A program made the position numbers and the translations under genes. The notes beneath the pieces were generated by a model. The model searched no databases and was not told the origin of the DNA. It was given only the letters and a program-made list of their open reading frames with translations. DNA of 16,125 nt from the NCBI GenBank assembly GCA_964561655.1, contig CAZLQG010000022.1:1-16125 (forward strand), given 5' to 3'. This DNA is from CAZLQG01 sp964561655. GTDB lineage: Bacteria; Patescibacteriota; Doudnabacteria; UBA920. Below are positions 6,377 to 12,486 of this stretch, in pieces. Within the stretch, counting starts at the first letter, position 1; each line of letters starts with the position of its first letter.

Positions 6377-7549
6377 TTATTTGGTTAGTAGTCTTTTCAA
6401 AAAAGCGATTTCCTGGGTAGTGAGTTCTGCGTTGTTTGGAAAATAGAAGCCATTGGCGTGGATATGCTCGGCGTTGGGGCAGCTGGCAATTTTTTTTACG
6501 TACTTGCGATAGAAGGGCTGTCTGGTGAGGCTGCCTGCTATGATGGGTCTGATTTCTATTCCTGCCTTTTCAAATTTGGCTTTGTATTTTCTAAAAAATA
6601 TTTTGTTTCTTGCCACCACCGGCATATTAAAATTGGAAATCTTGCTCATGTGGTTTAGCTCAAGTTTAATTAAGTCTTTGTTGTCGGCCGCAGCTTTTTG
6701 AAATTGCCGGAAATTTTGTTCCCGTTTTTGGACCAGCTTGTTCCAAAAGTGAATTTGCAGATTACCCAACAGTCCTGCAATTTCGGTTGGACGGACGTTA
6801 AAGGCCAAATCATAAAAAGCGTATTTTGCGTAAAACTTGTTGACTTTAAACTTATTTTGGAGGCGTCTTTGTTTGGTTGCAGATAAGTTTCTGTCCCAGC
6901 CGTGCGCGCGGACCATAAGAAGCATTTCGTAAAGTTCTTTATTGTCCGTGCAGACCATGCCGCCTTCTATAGTGGAAATGTGGTGGCCCACGAAAAAAGA
7001 AAAGGTCGAAGCCAGACCGAAATTACCTAATAAGCGGTCGTTTGCGGCCTTAGAGCCGAGCGCTTCACAGTTGTCTTCCAAAAATAGAATACCATGTTTT
7101 TTGCATAAAGATTTTATGGTACCGATATCGTCGCAAAAACCGAGTGCATTGGTAAGAAACAATGCTTTGATAGAATTGACAGTTTTTGCCAATGTAGAGG
7201 GGGAAACGTTAAGCGTGTTCTTTTCGCAGTCAACAAGTATCGGTCTAAGTCCGAGTTGGATTAGCGGCATAACGTTGGTTGACCAGGTGAGGGCGGATAC
7301 TCCGACAGGGTCGCCTTTTTTGAGCAAGTTTAGATTTAAAAGGGCTTGAATTAAGATAAGGTTGGCGCTGCTGCCGCTGTTTATCATAACCGCATATTTG
7401 CGCTTTTGCTTTTTGGCAAATAATCTTTCGAATTTTTGGCATTCCCTGCCCATGCTGAAACGCTCCGAATTTAGCAAAAATTTTGCCAGTTTGCGCTTTA
7501 TGACATTTTCATTATAAAAACTTGATTTGGTGAGGCTAATTTTCATCAT
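6377..7549 (-). CDS. colD: PLP-dependent sugar 3-dehydratase, ColD-like (DegT/DnrJ/EryC1/StrS fold)
   Basis: The 390-residue protein has the DegT/StrS fold: the phosphate-binding SGSSAN (58-63), Asp159 in LEDNCEA that holds the cofactor ring nitrogen, and FSFFVGHHISTIEGG (183-197). Aminotransferases have a lysine at the position of His189. A histidine there is the hallmark of 3-dehydratases such as ColD (His188 in E. coli, about 388 residues) and RfbH/E1. RAHGWDRN (214-221), RPIIAG and the C-terminal HIHANGFYFPNN block resemble ColD. ColD removes the C3 hydroxyl from GDP-4-keto-6-deoxymannose, the Gmd product, using PLP with glutamate. The length and lack of an obvious iron-sulfur Cys set argue against RfbH. 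Start ATG 7549 has AAAGA almost touching it; the second ATG (7546) is better spaced. First gene of the unit ending with fcl. Confidence 0.82.
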   Translation of the reverse strand: MMKISLTKSSFYNENVIKRKLAKFLLNSERFSMGRECQKFERLFAKKQKRKYAVMINSGSSANLILIQALLNLNLLKKGDPVGVSALTWSTNVMPLIQLGLRPILVDCEKNTLNVSPSTLAKTVNSIKALFLTNALGFCDDIGTIKSLCKKHGILFLEDNCEALGSKAANDRLLGNFGLASTFSFFVGHHISTIEGGMVCTDNKELYEMLLMVRAHGWDRNLSATKQRRLQNKFKVNKFYAKYAFYDLAFNVRPTEIAGLLGNLQIHFWNKLVQKREQNFRQFQKAAADNKDLIKLELNHMSKISNFNMPVVARNKIFFRKYKAKFEKAGIEIRPIIAGSLTRQPFYRKYVKKIASCPNAEHIHANGFYFPNNAELTTQEIAFLKRLLTK

Positions 7550-7569
7550 TCTTTAATTAAGATACAATA

Positions 7570-7578
7570 ATTATAGCA
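7570..7578 (-). promoter_or_regulatory. Candidate extended -10 promoter for the colD-fcl unit
   Basis: Read on the - strand these bases give TGCTATAAT, a consensus extended -10 placed about 20 bp upstream of the start codon. No convincing -35 is present, as is allowed for extended -10 promoters. Confidence 0.45.
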
Positions 7579-7648
7579 TAATAATACTGGCCTAAGGTTT
7601 GTTTGGCAGGGCTTGGTTTTGACACTTTTAAGACCTTAATGATACCTA

Positions 7649-7677
7649 TTGACACCCAAATAACCTTTTGTTATTTT
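7649..7677 (+). promoter_or_regulatory. Candidate sigma70-type promoter of the HTH-GT2 unit
   Basis: A consensus TTGACA (7649-7654) is separated by 17 bp from TATTTT (7672-7677), ahead of the HTH gene start at 7694. A second TTGACA occurs exactly 30 bp upstream (7619-7624) without a good -10. Confidence 0.6.
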
Positions 7678-7689
7678 GAAATAAAGGTT
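7662..7689. promoter_or_regulatory. Overlapping inverted repeats over the -10 and ribosome site (possible operator)
   Basis: AACCTTT (7662-7668) is inverted as AAAGGTT (7683-7689). A second palindrome, TTATTT (7671-7676) and AAATAA (7679-7684), lies inside it with a centre 2 bp away. Together they cover the -10 box and the AAAGG ribosome site (7683-7687) of the gene encoding a DNA-binding protein. This would suit autoregulation or a leader hairpin hiding the ribosome site. Confidence 0.4.
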
Positions 7690-7693
7690 TTTT

Positions 7694-7936
7694 ATGCCAG
7701 AGATTAAACCAAATGAAGTTTATACCACGCAGGAAACGCAGGAGCTATTAAAGGTAAGTAATAGTACTATTAAGCGTATGTTAAAAAGGGGCCTTTTGAG
7801 GGCTAATAAAATTGGCAAGCAGTACCGCATTTTGGGCCATGAGATATTAAGACTGGTGTCACCGAGAGTAGAAAATAAAGCCGTTGGCGTTTATCAGAAA
7901 TTCAAGAGCAGGACACGGGAGAAGGTTAAAAATTGA
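7694..7936 (+). CDS. Small MerR/excisionase-like HTH DNA-binding protein
   Basis: The 80-residue protein is almost only a winged-helix HTH of the excisionase/HTH_17 type: YTTQETQELLKVSNSTIKRMLKRG (about 10-33) forms the helix-turn-helix, and LRANKIGKQYRILGHEILR the wing and closing helix. A short basic tail ends the protein. The ATG has an AAAGG six bases upstream. The family covers phage excisionases and small transcription factors; no integrase or attachment site is near, so a local regulator is more likely. It is followed after 16 bp by the GT2 gene and sits under a near-consensus promoter with palindromes, consistent with control of its own unit and perhaps of the divergent colD unit. The target is inferred. 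Confidence 0.8.
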   Translation: MPEIKPNEVYTTQETQELLKVSNSTIKRMLKRGLLRANKIGKQYRILGHEILRLVSPRVENKAVGVYQKFKSRTREKVKN

Positions 7937-7952
7937 TAATATTAGGAATATT

Positions 7953-8969
7953 ATGAAAGACTTCCGGTTTAATTACATTATTACAATTCACAATAAACAG
8001 GATTTAATTGCCCAGGTTATGGGAGGGCTTTTGGCCTGCGCGAAGGAGAATAGTTTTATTTATCCAGTTTTAGACGGTTGCACGGACAACACGGAAAACA
8101 TTATTGACGAAATAATAAAAAAAAATCCTAAGGCCAATATAAATAAGCTTTATGCGCCTGATGTCTATGAGCTTAAAACTATAAATACCGGGCTTCGAGC
8201 GGCTGACCAAAGCCAAAAGGGCTGCAACATTATTTTACAGGATGATGTAATAATCCAGGAGCCGAATTTGGAAAATTTGGTTTATACGATTTATGAGCAT
8301 TTCGGTTATGAAAATGTCGGTTATTTGGCTTTCCGTCACGGGGTTAATGTTTATTTGAAAGATAGGCCTGAAATTTGCGAATTTTTTAGAAAAAAGGAAA
8401 AGATTATAGAAGAGAGAGATTTAATTGAAAGCGCTTATGGTATGGGAATGTCGCCGGTTCCTTTATTGCCGCATATGCTTATTGAAAAAATGGTGACCGT
8501 AGGCAGTCCGCAGTGTATTTCGTGCGATATAGTCAATAAGCTTGGCATTATGGATGAAAATCTTGCCCCGGACAGTTATTCCTGCCACGATTTATCCTTG
8601 CGTTGTTTGGAGGCGGGGAGGCATAACTATGTGTTTGGGTTAAAATTTACATCCGAAGTCAATTGGGGAGGGACGAGGAATAACCCGGATCCGGGAAGGA
8701 TACAATTTATGCGCCGCAACCAGGGGTATCTTTATCAAAAGTATAAGGTATTTTTGGAAAAATTTAGGGAAACCCCGGAATATTTTAGGTTTAAAAAGGT
8801 TAGACCCTTCAGCATTCCCGGAATTACAGCGGACAAAAAAGAAATTCGCGAAGCGGTCGCGAATTTCTATCGTATCCGTAAGCGCATGGTCGGCATGAGG
8901 ATACATTTTATTTCCAAATTTTTGAAGCTACCGCTAAAGTGGCTGCTTATACGGCTAAGGCTGTATTAG
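7953..8969 (+). CDS. Glycosyltransferase family 2 (GT-A fold)
   Basis: I chose ATG 7953 (338 residues) over an in-frame start at 7884, because it has AGGA 5 nt upstream and the GT2 fold begins immediately (FNYIITIHNK), while the longer start would overlap the HTH gene by 53 bp. Motifs: DGCTDNT (41-47) for nucleotide binding, the metal-binding QDD (96-98), and a later HD (212-213) preceding LSLRCLEAG, in the position of the acceptor-site base motif. There is no clear membrane helix; the basic C-terminus may dock on the membrane. It adds a sugar from an NDP donor to the glycan. Its stop overlaps the convergent epimerase gene by 4 bp, and a hairpin inside its 3' part looks like the terminator of the opposing operon. 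Donor unknown. Confidence 0.87.
   Translation: MKDFRFNYIITIHNKQDLIAQVMGGLLACAKENSFIYPVLDGCTDNTENIIDEIIKKNPKANINKLYAPDVYELKTINTGLRAADQSQKGCNIILQDDVIIQEPNLENLVYTIYEHFGYENVGYLAFRHGVNVYLKDRPEICEFFRKKEKIIEERDLIESAYGMGMSPVPLLPHMLIEKMVTVGSPQCISCDIVNKLGIMDENLAPDSYSCHDLSLRCLEAGRHNYVFGLKFTSEVNWGGTRNNPDPGRIQFMRRNQGYLYQKYKVFLEKFRETPEYFRFKKVRPFSIPGITADKKEIREAVANFYRIRKRMVGMRIHFISKFLKLPLKWLLIRLRLY
8835..8867 (-). terminator. Intrinsic terminator of the heptose operon, inside the GT2 coding sequence
   Basis: GAAATTCGCG (8841-8850) and CGCGAATTTC (8858-8867) form a perfect 10-bp stem with a 7-nt loop. On the - strand six T residues follow directly (8840-8835). It lies about 100 bp past the last stop of the - strand operon. 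The same bases encode a basic helical segment near the GT2 C-terminus. Confidence 0.72.
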
Positions 8970-9886
8970 CCCAAAATTGTTTTATAGTAGGTAATCGCGC
9001 GTTTTACCCCAAGAGTAAAGTTGGTAAAGTGGTACCCAGGAAAATTTTTTTTAAAACGTGTACTGGATAAAACTTTTTTTGGCGCCCCGTCCTGGTAGCG
9101 GGTATTGAATACCAGCTTTCCTTTGTAGTTTAGTAGCTTGGAAATAATAAGCGCCGTTTCCTTAATAGAGTATCCCTTCCCTTGTCCCAGGTTGACCGGA
9201 TAGAGTAAATCGTTTTTCAGCGTTAACCCTTTGGTGAAGAGTTTTACGACATCATCGACGTATATCCATTCGCGAATCGGTTTGCCGGTGCCCCATATTT
9301 CAAATTTTTTGTCTCCTTTTTTTTGCGCCTTGGTCATCCTGATGATCATGCCGTTAAGCGCGTGGGTTCGGTTGGGGTCAGTATGGTCATATGGCCCATA
9401 AATTCCGGGTATTAAAAGATTGACACTTCTGATGCCATACTGCTTGGCGTAGGAATATGCAATATAATATAGAGTGCGTTTGTAGTTCCCATACGCAAAT
9501 ACAGATTCATGTACAGGACCGTTCAGCCAATCTTCTTCCCGCTGGAAACCTATATCACCAGGATAAGCGCAATTGGATATAGGATTAATAATGCGAGCCT
9601 TGGGACATATTTCTGTTGCGGCTCGGTAAATGTTCAAGGATATTTGAACGTTGTCATAAATAATGTCGGCGGCATATTTTGTTACGTAGTGAACGCTTCC
9701 TACATGAGCAGCACAATTAATAATTGCGTCCGGTTTAATTTTTTTAAAATAAGCTTTTACTCTGGAGTAATTTCTCAAATCTAATTTGCCCTTGCCGCTG
9801 GCAAAAATTTTATGTTTGGTTTGATTTAAAGACTTTATTAAATTTTGCCCAATGAATCCTTGGCTTCCCAGAACGATTATTTTCAT
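8966..9886 (-). CDS. NAD(P)-dependent epimerase/reductase, GDP-fucose-synthase-like paralogue
   Basis: This 306-residue SDR protein resembles Fcl but is diverged. It has GSQGFIG (7-13) for NAD(P) binding, DAIINCAAHVGSV (53-65), Ser104 in ISNCAYPGD with Cys106, and Tyr132/Lys136 in YGNYK. GIYGPYDHTDPNRTHALNGMIIR (161-183) carries a histidine near the position of the Fcl acid. IWGTGKPIREWIYVDD (197-212) and DGAPKKVLSS near the C-terminus follow the Fcl pattern. It is last in the seven-gene operon that makes GDP-heptose, so it may epimerise or reduce a 4-keto GDP-heptose (as WcaG-type enzymes do in Campylobacter heptose pathways), or be the true ColC or Fcl. It starts 1 bp after the RmlD-like gene. 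The exact reaction is unresolved. Confidence 0.83.
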   Translation of the reverse strand: MKIIVLGSQGFIGQNLIKSLNQTKHKIFASGKGKLDLRNYSRVKAYFKKIKPDAIINCAAHVGSVHYVTKYAADIIYDNVQISLNIYRAATEICPKARIINPISNCAYPGDIGFQREEDWLNGPVHESVFAYGNYKRTLYYIAYSYAKQYGIRSVNLLIPGIYGPYDHTDPNRTHALNGMIIRMTKAQKKGDKKFEIWGTGKPIREWIYVDDVVKLFTKGLTLKNDLLYPVNLGQGKGYSIKETALIISKLLNYKGKLVFNTRYQDGAPKKVLSSTRFKKNFPGYHFTNFTLGVKRAITYYKTILG

Positions 9887-9887
9887 G

Positions 9888-10601
9888 TTACTTTTTATTG
9901 TTAGAATTTTTTATGCTTCCCCACAGGCTGATATCTAAGTCTTTTCTTTTTAGGATTTCTTTTGGGGCATGTTCCGGTTTAATTTCTGGATTGCGCTGTT
10001 TAGCCAGTTCAAACAGGGTTTTTTTGGAAGTTCCAATGTGTATAATTCCGCTGATGTCCAGCTTGAGCGCAGTTAAAATTTCATCAGCAATCACGTCTAC
10101 ATAGTCGCCGCTGGTAAAGACGTCATCATATGCGGTAGGGAAGGGCCAAACGTTTGGTCGGAAACTCGTGCGTATAATTAAATAATTTTGGGTTTGCTGT
10201 TGTATTTCCAGTTCGCCTGCATATTTGGTAAAGCCGTACCAGTTTGTCGGGCTGGGTTCATCTTTTTCCGAATAATTACCGGTATCGCCGGGAAAAATAT
10301 AATCGGTAGAAATATAAATAAGTTTTTTACCGAATTTTTTTGCGGCTTCCGCTAAGTTAGCCGTTCCGTGGACGTTTACGTTATAAGTCTGGAGTTTTTC
10401 TTTTTCAGCCTGCCTTACGTCGCAAATAGCCGCCAGATGCAAGATTGTGTCAACTTCATTGTTGGTCAGCTGTATTGTAATCGCTTTGGGATTAAGAATA
10501 TCCATCTCCGTTTTTGTAGGCGCTACAGCGTCTATTTTGTCTTTGAGTTCGCTTCCGAGCCTACCCCAGCCGCCCGTAATTAGATATTTTAAATTTTTCA
10601 T
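9888..10601 (-). CDS. RmlD-like NAD(P)-dependent sugar reductase (SDR), short form
   Basis: The protein has 237 residues, compared with about 290 for typical RmlD. The cofactor loop is GGWGRLG (10-16), with HLAAICDVRQAE (55-66), STDYIFPGD (98-106) and the catalytic Tyr122/Lys126 in WYGFTKYAGE. IIRTSFRP follows. The RmlD substrate-binding C-terminal region is shortened. RmlD reduces dTDP-4-keto-rhamnose, but no other dTDP-rhamnose gene is in the window, and the protein lies between gmhB and the Fcl-like gene. A C4 keto reductase for a GDP-heptose derivative is a reasonable guess. Five bases separate it from gmhB. Confidence 0.8.
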   Translation of the reverse strand: MKNLKYLITGGWGRLGSELKDKIDAVAPTKTEMDILNPKAITIQLTNNEVDTILHLAAICDVRQAEKEKLQTYNVNVHGTANLAEAAKKFGKKLIYISTDYIFPGDTGNYSEKDEPSPTNWYGFTKYAGELEIQQQTQNYLIIRTSFRPNVWPFPTAYDDVFTSGDYVDVIADEILTALKLDISGIIHIGTSKKTLFELAKQRNPEIKPEHAPKEILKRKDLDISLWGSIKNSNNKK

Positions 10602-10606
10602 GCCTT

Positions 10607-11185
10607 TTACCGTTCTTTAAGTATATATTCTATTACTGCTTGGTACAAATTGTCAGCCATATAGTCAAATTGTCTGCCCGAAGGGCTCGGCTTTTTTGCC
10701 TCTTTCTGCCCGTGGCCGGTTTTCAGCATTATCGTTTTGCAGCCGAGAGTTTGCCCGGGAATAACATCGCTCCATTTGTCGCCGATTACAAAAGAGCGCT
10801 TTAAGGCGATGTTTAAATTTTTGGCTGCCTGTTCAAACATTCCGGTCTTTGGTTTTCTGCAAGCGCAGTTAATTTGATATTTTCCCTTGCCTTTTTCGGC
10901 GTGATGAGGGCAATAATAAAAGGCATTAATTTTTGCGCCAAATTTTTCCAATTTTTCGTTTAAAACTTTTTGGAATTTATGTAAATCGTCTTCCGTGTAC
11001 ATACCGTAAGCTATACCCGCTTGGTTAGTGACCACAATTACCGGTAGCCCTTTTTGGTTTAGAAGGCTAATTGCCTTGGCGGAATCTGGTAAAAGCTTTA
11101 AATCTTTTTCAAGGTGCACGTATCCGGGGTCTTCATTTATGACCCCGTCGCGGTCCAAAAATACGGCTGCTTTTAGGGCTTTCAT
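10607..11185 (-). CDS. gmhB: D-glycero-D-manno-heptose 1,7-bisphosphate 7-phosphatase
   Basis: This 192-residue HAD phosphatase removes the C7 phosphate from heptose bisphosphate. Asp11 and Asp13 (FLDRDGVIN) are the nucleophile and acid/base, VVTNQAGI (51-58) is HAD motif II, and GDKWSDV (135-141) carries the metal-binding acid. The GmhB zinc site is complete: Cys92 and His94 in CPHH, Cys107 and Cys109 in CAC, followed by RKPKTGM. Residues about 166-172 (PSPSGRQ) look like a short insertion between KTGHGQKEAKK and FDYMADNL and are encoded by a GC palindrome. The start overlaps the gmhA stop by 4 bp, indicating coupling. With gmhA, hddA and hddC it completes the GDP-heptose route. Confidence 0.93.
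   Translation of the reverse strand: MKALKAAVFLDRDGVINEDPGYVHLEKDLKLLPDSAKAISLLNQKGLPVIVVTNQAGIAYGMYTEDDLHKFQKVLNEKLEKFGAKINAFYYCPHHAEKGKGKYQINCACRKPKTGMFEQAAKNLNIALKRSFVIGDKWSDVIPGQTLGCKTIMLKTGHGQKEAKKPSPSGRQFDYMADNLYQAVIEYILKER
10676..10686. repeat. Short GC palindrome within gmhB
   Basis: GCCCGAAGGGC is a perfect 4-bp inverted repeat with a 3-nt loop, encoding the PSGRQ part of an apparent 7-residue insertion in GmhB. On the + strand it is followed at short distance by TTTTTT, but no + strand gene ends here. Confidence 0.4.
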
Positions 11186-11751
11186 GAAAACAATTCTTCC
11201 TCCACCAGTTCACAGAGTACGTGGCCAATGATAATGTGGGATTCTTGTATTCTTTGTGTATCTTCGGATGGAACGGGGATGGCCAAATCTACCAGGTCTT
11301 TAAGTTTTCCGTTTTGCCCGCTAAGCCCAATAGTTTTTATTTTTTTACCTTTGGCAAATTCAACGGCCTCTATAATATTTTTTGAATTTCCGCTGGTGGA
11401 AATGGCTAAGAAAACATCGGAGGGGTGGTTAGCAAAAGCTTCGAGTTGTCTTGTGAATACCTGTTCAAAGCCGCTATCGTTGCCTATGGCAGTTATAATT
11501 GAAGTGTTGGTGGTTAAAGCCATTGCGGGAAGAGCTTTTCTTTTCAGCTTGAATCCCGCTACTAGTTCGCCGGCGATATGCTGGGCATCTGCCGCGCTAC
11601 CGCCATTGCCGGCGATTAAAAGTTTGCCGCCTTCGCGGAAAGTTTTGGCAATAATTTTTGCGGCATCCGAAATTTTTCCTGCCAGAGTTTCTGCAATAGC
11701 GTTTTTTACGTACGCACTGTCTTTTAGTTGGGCAATTATTTTTTCTTCCAT
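11182..11751 (-). CDS. gmhA: Phosphoheptose (sedoheptulose-7-phosphate) isomerase
   Basis: The 189-residue single SIS-domain protein converts sedoheptulose 7-phosphate to D-glycero-D-manno-heptose 7-phosphate, the first step of heptose synthesis. LLIAGNGGSAADAQH (44-58) and ISTSGNSKN (117-125) bind the phosphate. The zinc and catalytic residues of the family, His58, Glu62, Gln169 and His177, are all present with a constant shift of three from E. coli GmhA (61, 65, 172, 180). It lies 6 bp after hddC and overlaps gmhB by 4 bp. The sugar phosphate comes from the pentose-phosphate pathway. Confidence 0.95.
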   Translation of the reverse strand: MEEKIIAQLKDSAYVKNAIAETLAGKISDAAKIIAKTFREGGKLLIAGNGGSAADAQHIAGELVAGFKLKRKALPAMALTTNTSIITAIGNDSGFEQVFTRQLEAFANHPSDVFLAISTSGNSKNIIEAVEFAKGKKIKTIGLSGQNGKLKDLVDLAIPVPSEDTQRIQESHIIIGHVLCELVEEELFS

Positions 11752-11757
11752 ATGGGC

Positions 11758-12486
11758 TTATTTATATCTTAAATATTTTTGCGCTTTTTTATAGCGTGCG
11801 GGGGTGCCTATATCTATAACTCTGTTTTTAGCCACATAACCGTAACATTTAGTATTTTTTATCAATTTAGGGAAAAAGTCTTTTTCCAAAGAAAAAATTT
11901 TGTCTCTGGGCATAAGACTTGCTATTTTTTTGTTGAAAACGTAAATGCCGGCGTTCATCAAAGATTTTTTTGTAGTCCTTGTTTTTTCTAAAAAGCCTGT
12001 AATTTGGGCCTTGCTGTTTATTGCGACCTTGCCGCTGTCTGGTCTTGGTTTGCTGCTTAGAACCATTGTCATTATGGCCTGTTTGTTCCTATGGAATTTT
12101 AATAATGAATTAAGATTAACAGGGCAAAAACTGTCTCCGTTCATAATAATAGTTTCCGAACTGGTGGTCAGGTTTAAATTTTTTTTTACCGCTCCGCCTG
12201 TTCCTAAAGGGGATTTCTCGTAAGAAAAAAGCGGGGGATCGGGGTTGTTTTTAAAGTGAGTTTTAACAATTTTTCCCAAATACCCGGTGCTCAAAATTAT
12301 TTTTTTGAAACCTTGTTTTTTTATATAGTTCAACAAAATATCAAGAAAACTCCGTCCTTTTATTGGGGCTAAAACTTTAGGAACTTCCGGAACCGCATCA
12401 CGCAGGCGACTGCCTAAGCCGCCGCAAAGAATTATTATATCGGCCTTATTTTTTTGGGATATGTTAGAAGTTTGAAGTCGGCCCAT
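11758..12486 (-). CDS. hddC: D-glycero-alpha-D-manno-heptose 1-phosphate guanylyltransferase (HddC-like nucleotidyltransferase)
   Basis: This 242-residue nucleotidyltransferase has LCGGLGSRLR (20-29) for the nucleotide, PK at 36-37, the metal-binding NGDS (116-119), NAGIY (178-182), EKDFFP (201-206) and a closing DIGTP (225-229). The fold alone does not fix the base. GTP and heptose 1-phosphate are inferred from the neighbours gmhA, gmhB and hddA, the GDP-heptose set, and from the lack of HldE. The ATG at 12486 overlaps hddA by 23 bp and lacks a well-spaced ribosome site. The first about 14 residues precede the conserved fold, so the real start could be slightly downstream at a non-ATG codon. 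Confidence 0.88.
   Translation of the reverse strand: MGRLQTSNISQKNKADIIILCGGLGSRLRDAVPEVPKVLAPIKGRSFLDILLNYIKKQGFKKIILSTGYLGKIVKTHFKNNPDPPLFSYEKSPLGTGGAVKKNLNLTTSSETIIMNGDSFCPVNLNSLLKFHRNKQAIMTMVLSSKPRPDSGKVAINSKAQITGFLEKTRTTKKSLMNAGIYVFNKKIASLMPRDKIFSLEKDFFPKLIKNTKCYGYVAKNRVIDIGTPARYKKAQKYLRYK

Noticed and set aside
6942..7349. 135-residue + strand open frame opposite the ColD-like gene
   Set aside because: It is antisense to a gene with a complete PLP-fold signature; no start signals and no domain.
6377..7549. Ordinary DegT-type sugar aminotransferase
   Set aside because: The Schiff-base lysine position is histidine (His189), which points to a 3-dehydratase of the ColD/RfbH kind.
7694..7936. 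HTH protein as a phage excisionase marking a mobile element
   Set aside because: No integrase, recombinase, attachment repeats or phage genes are near; the gene is spaced as part of a unit with a glycosyltransferase.
7884..7952. Longer N-terminus for the GT2 protein starting at 7884
   Set aside because: It would overlap the HTH gene by 53 bp and add a basic stretch foreign to the family; ATG 7953 has AGGA in front and starts right at the fold.
11228..11794. 188-residue + strand open frame opposite gmhA
   Set aside because: It is fully antisense to a well-supported gmhA, has a biased Ser/Ala/Leu composition and no recognisable domain.
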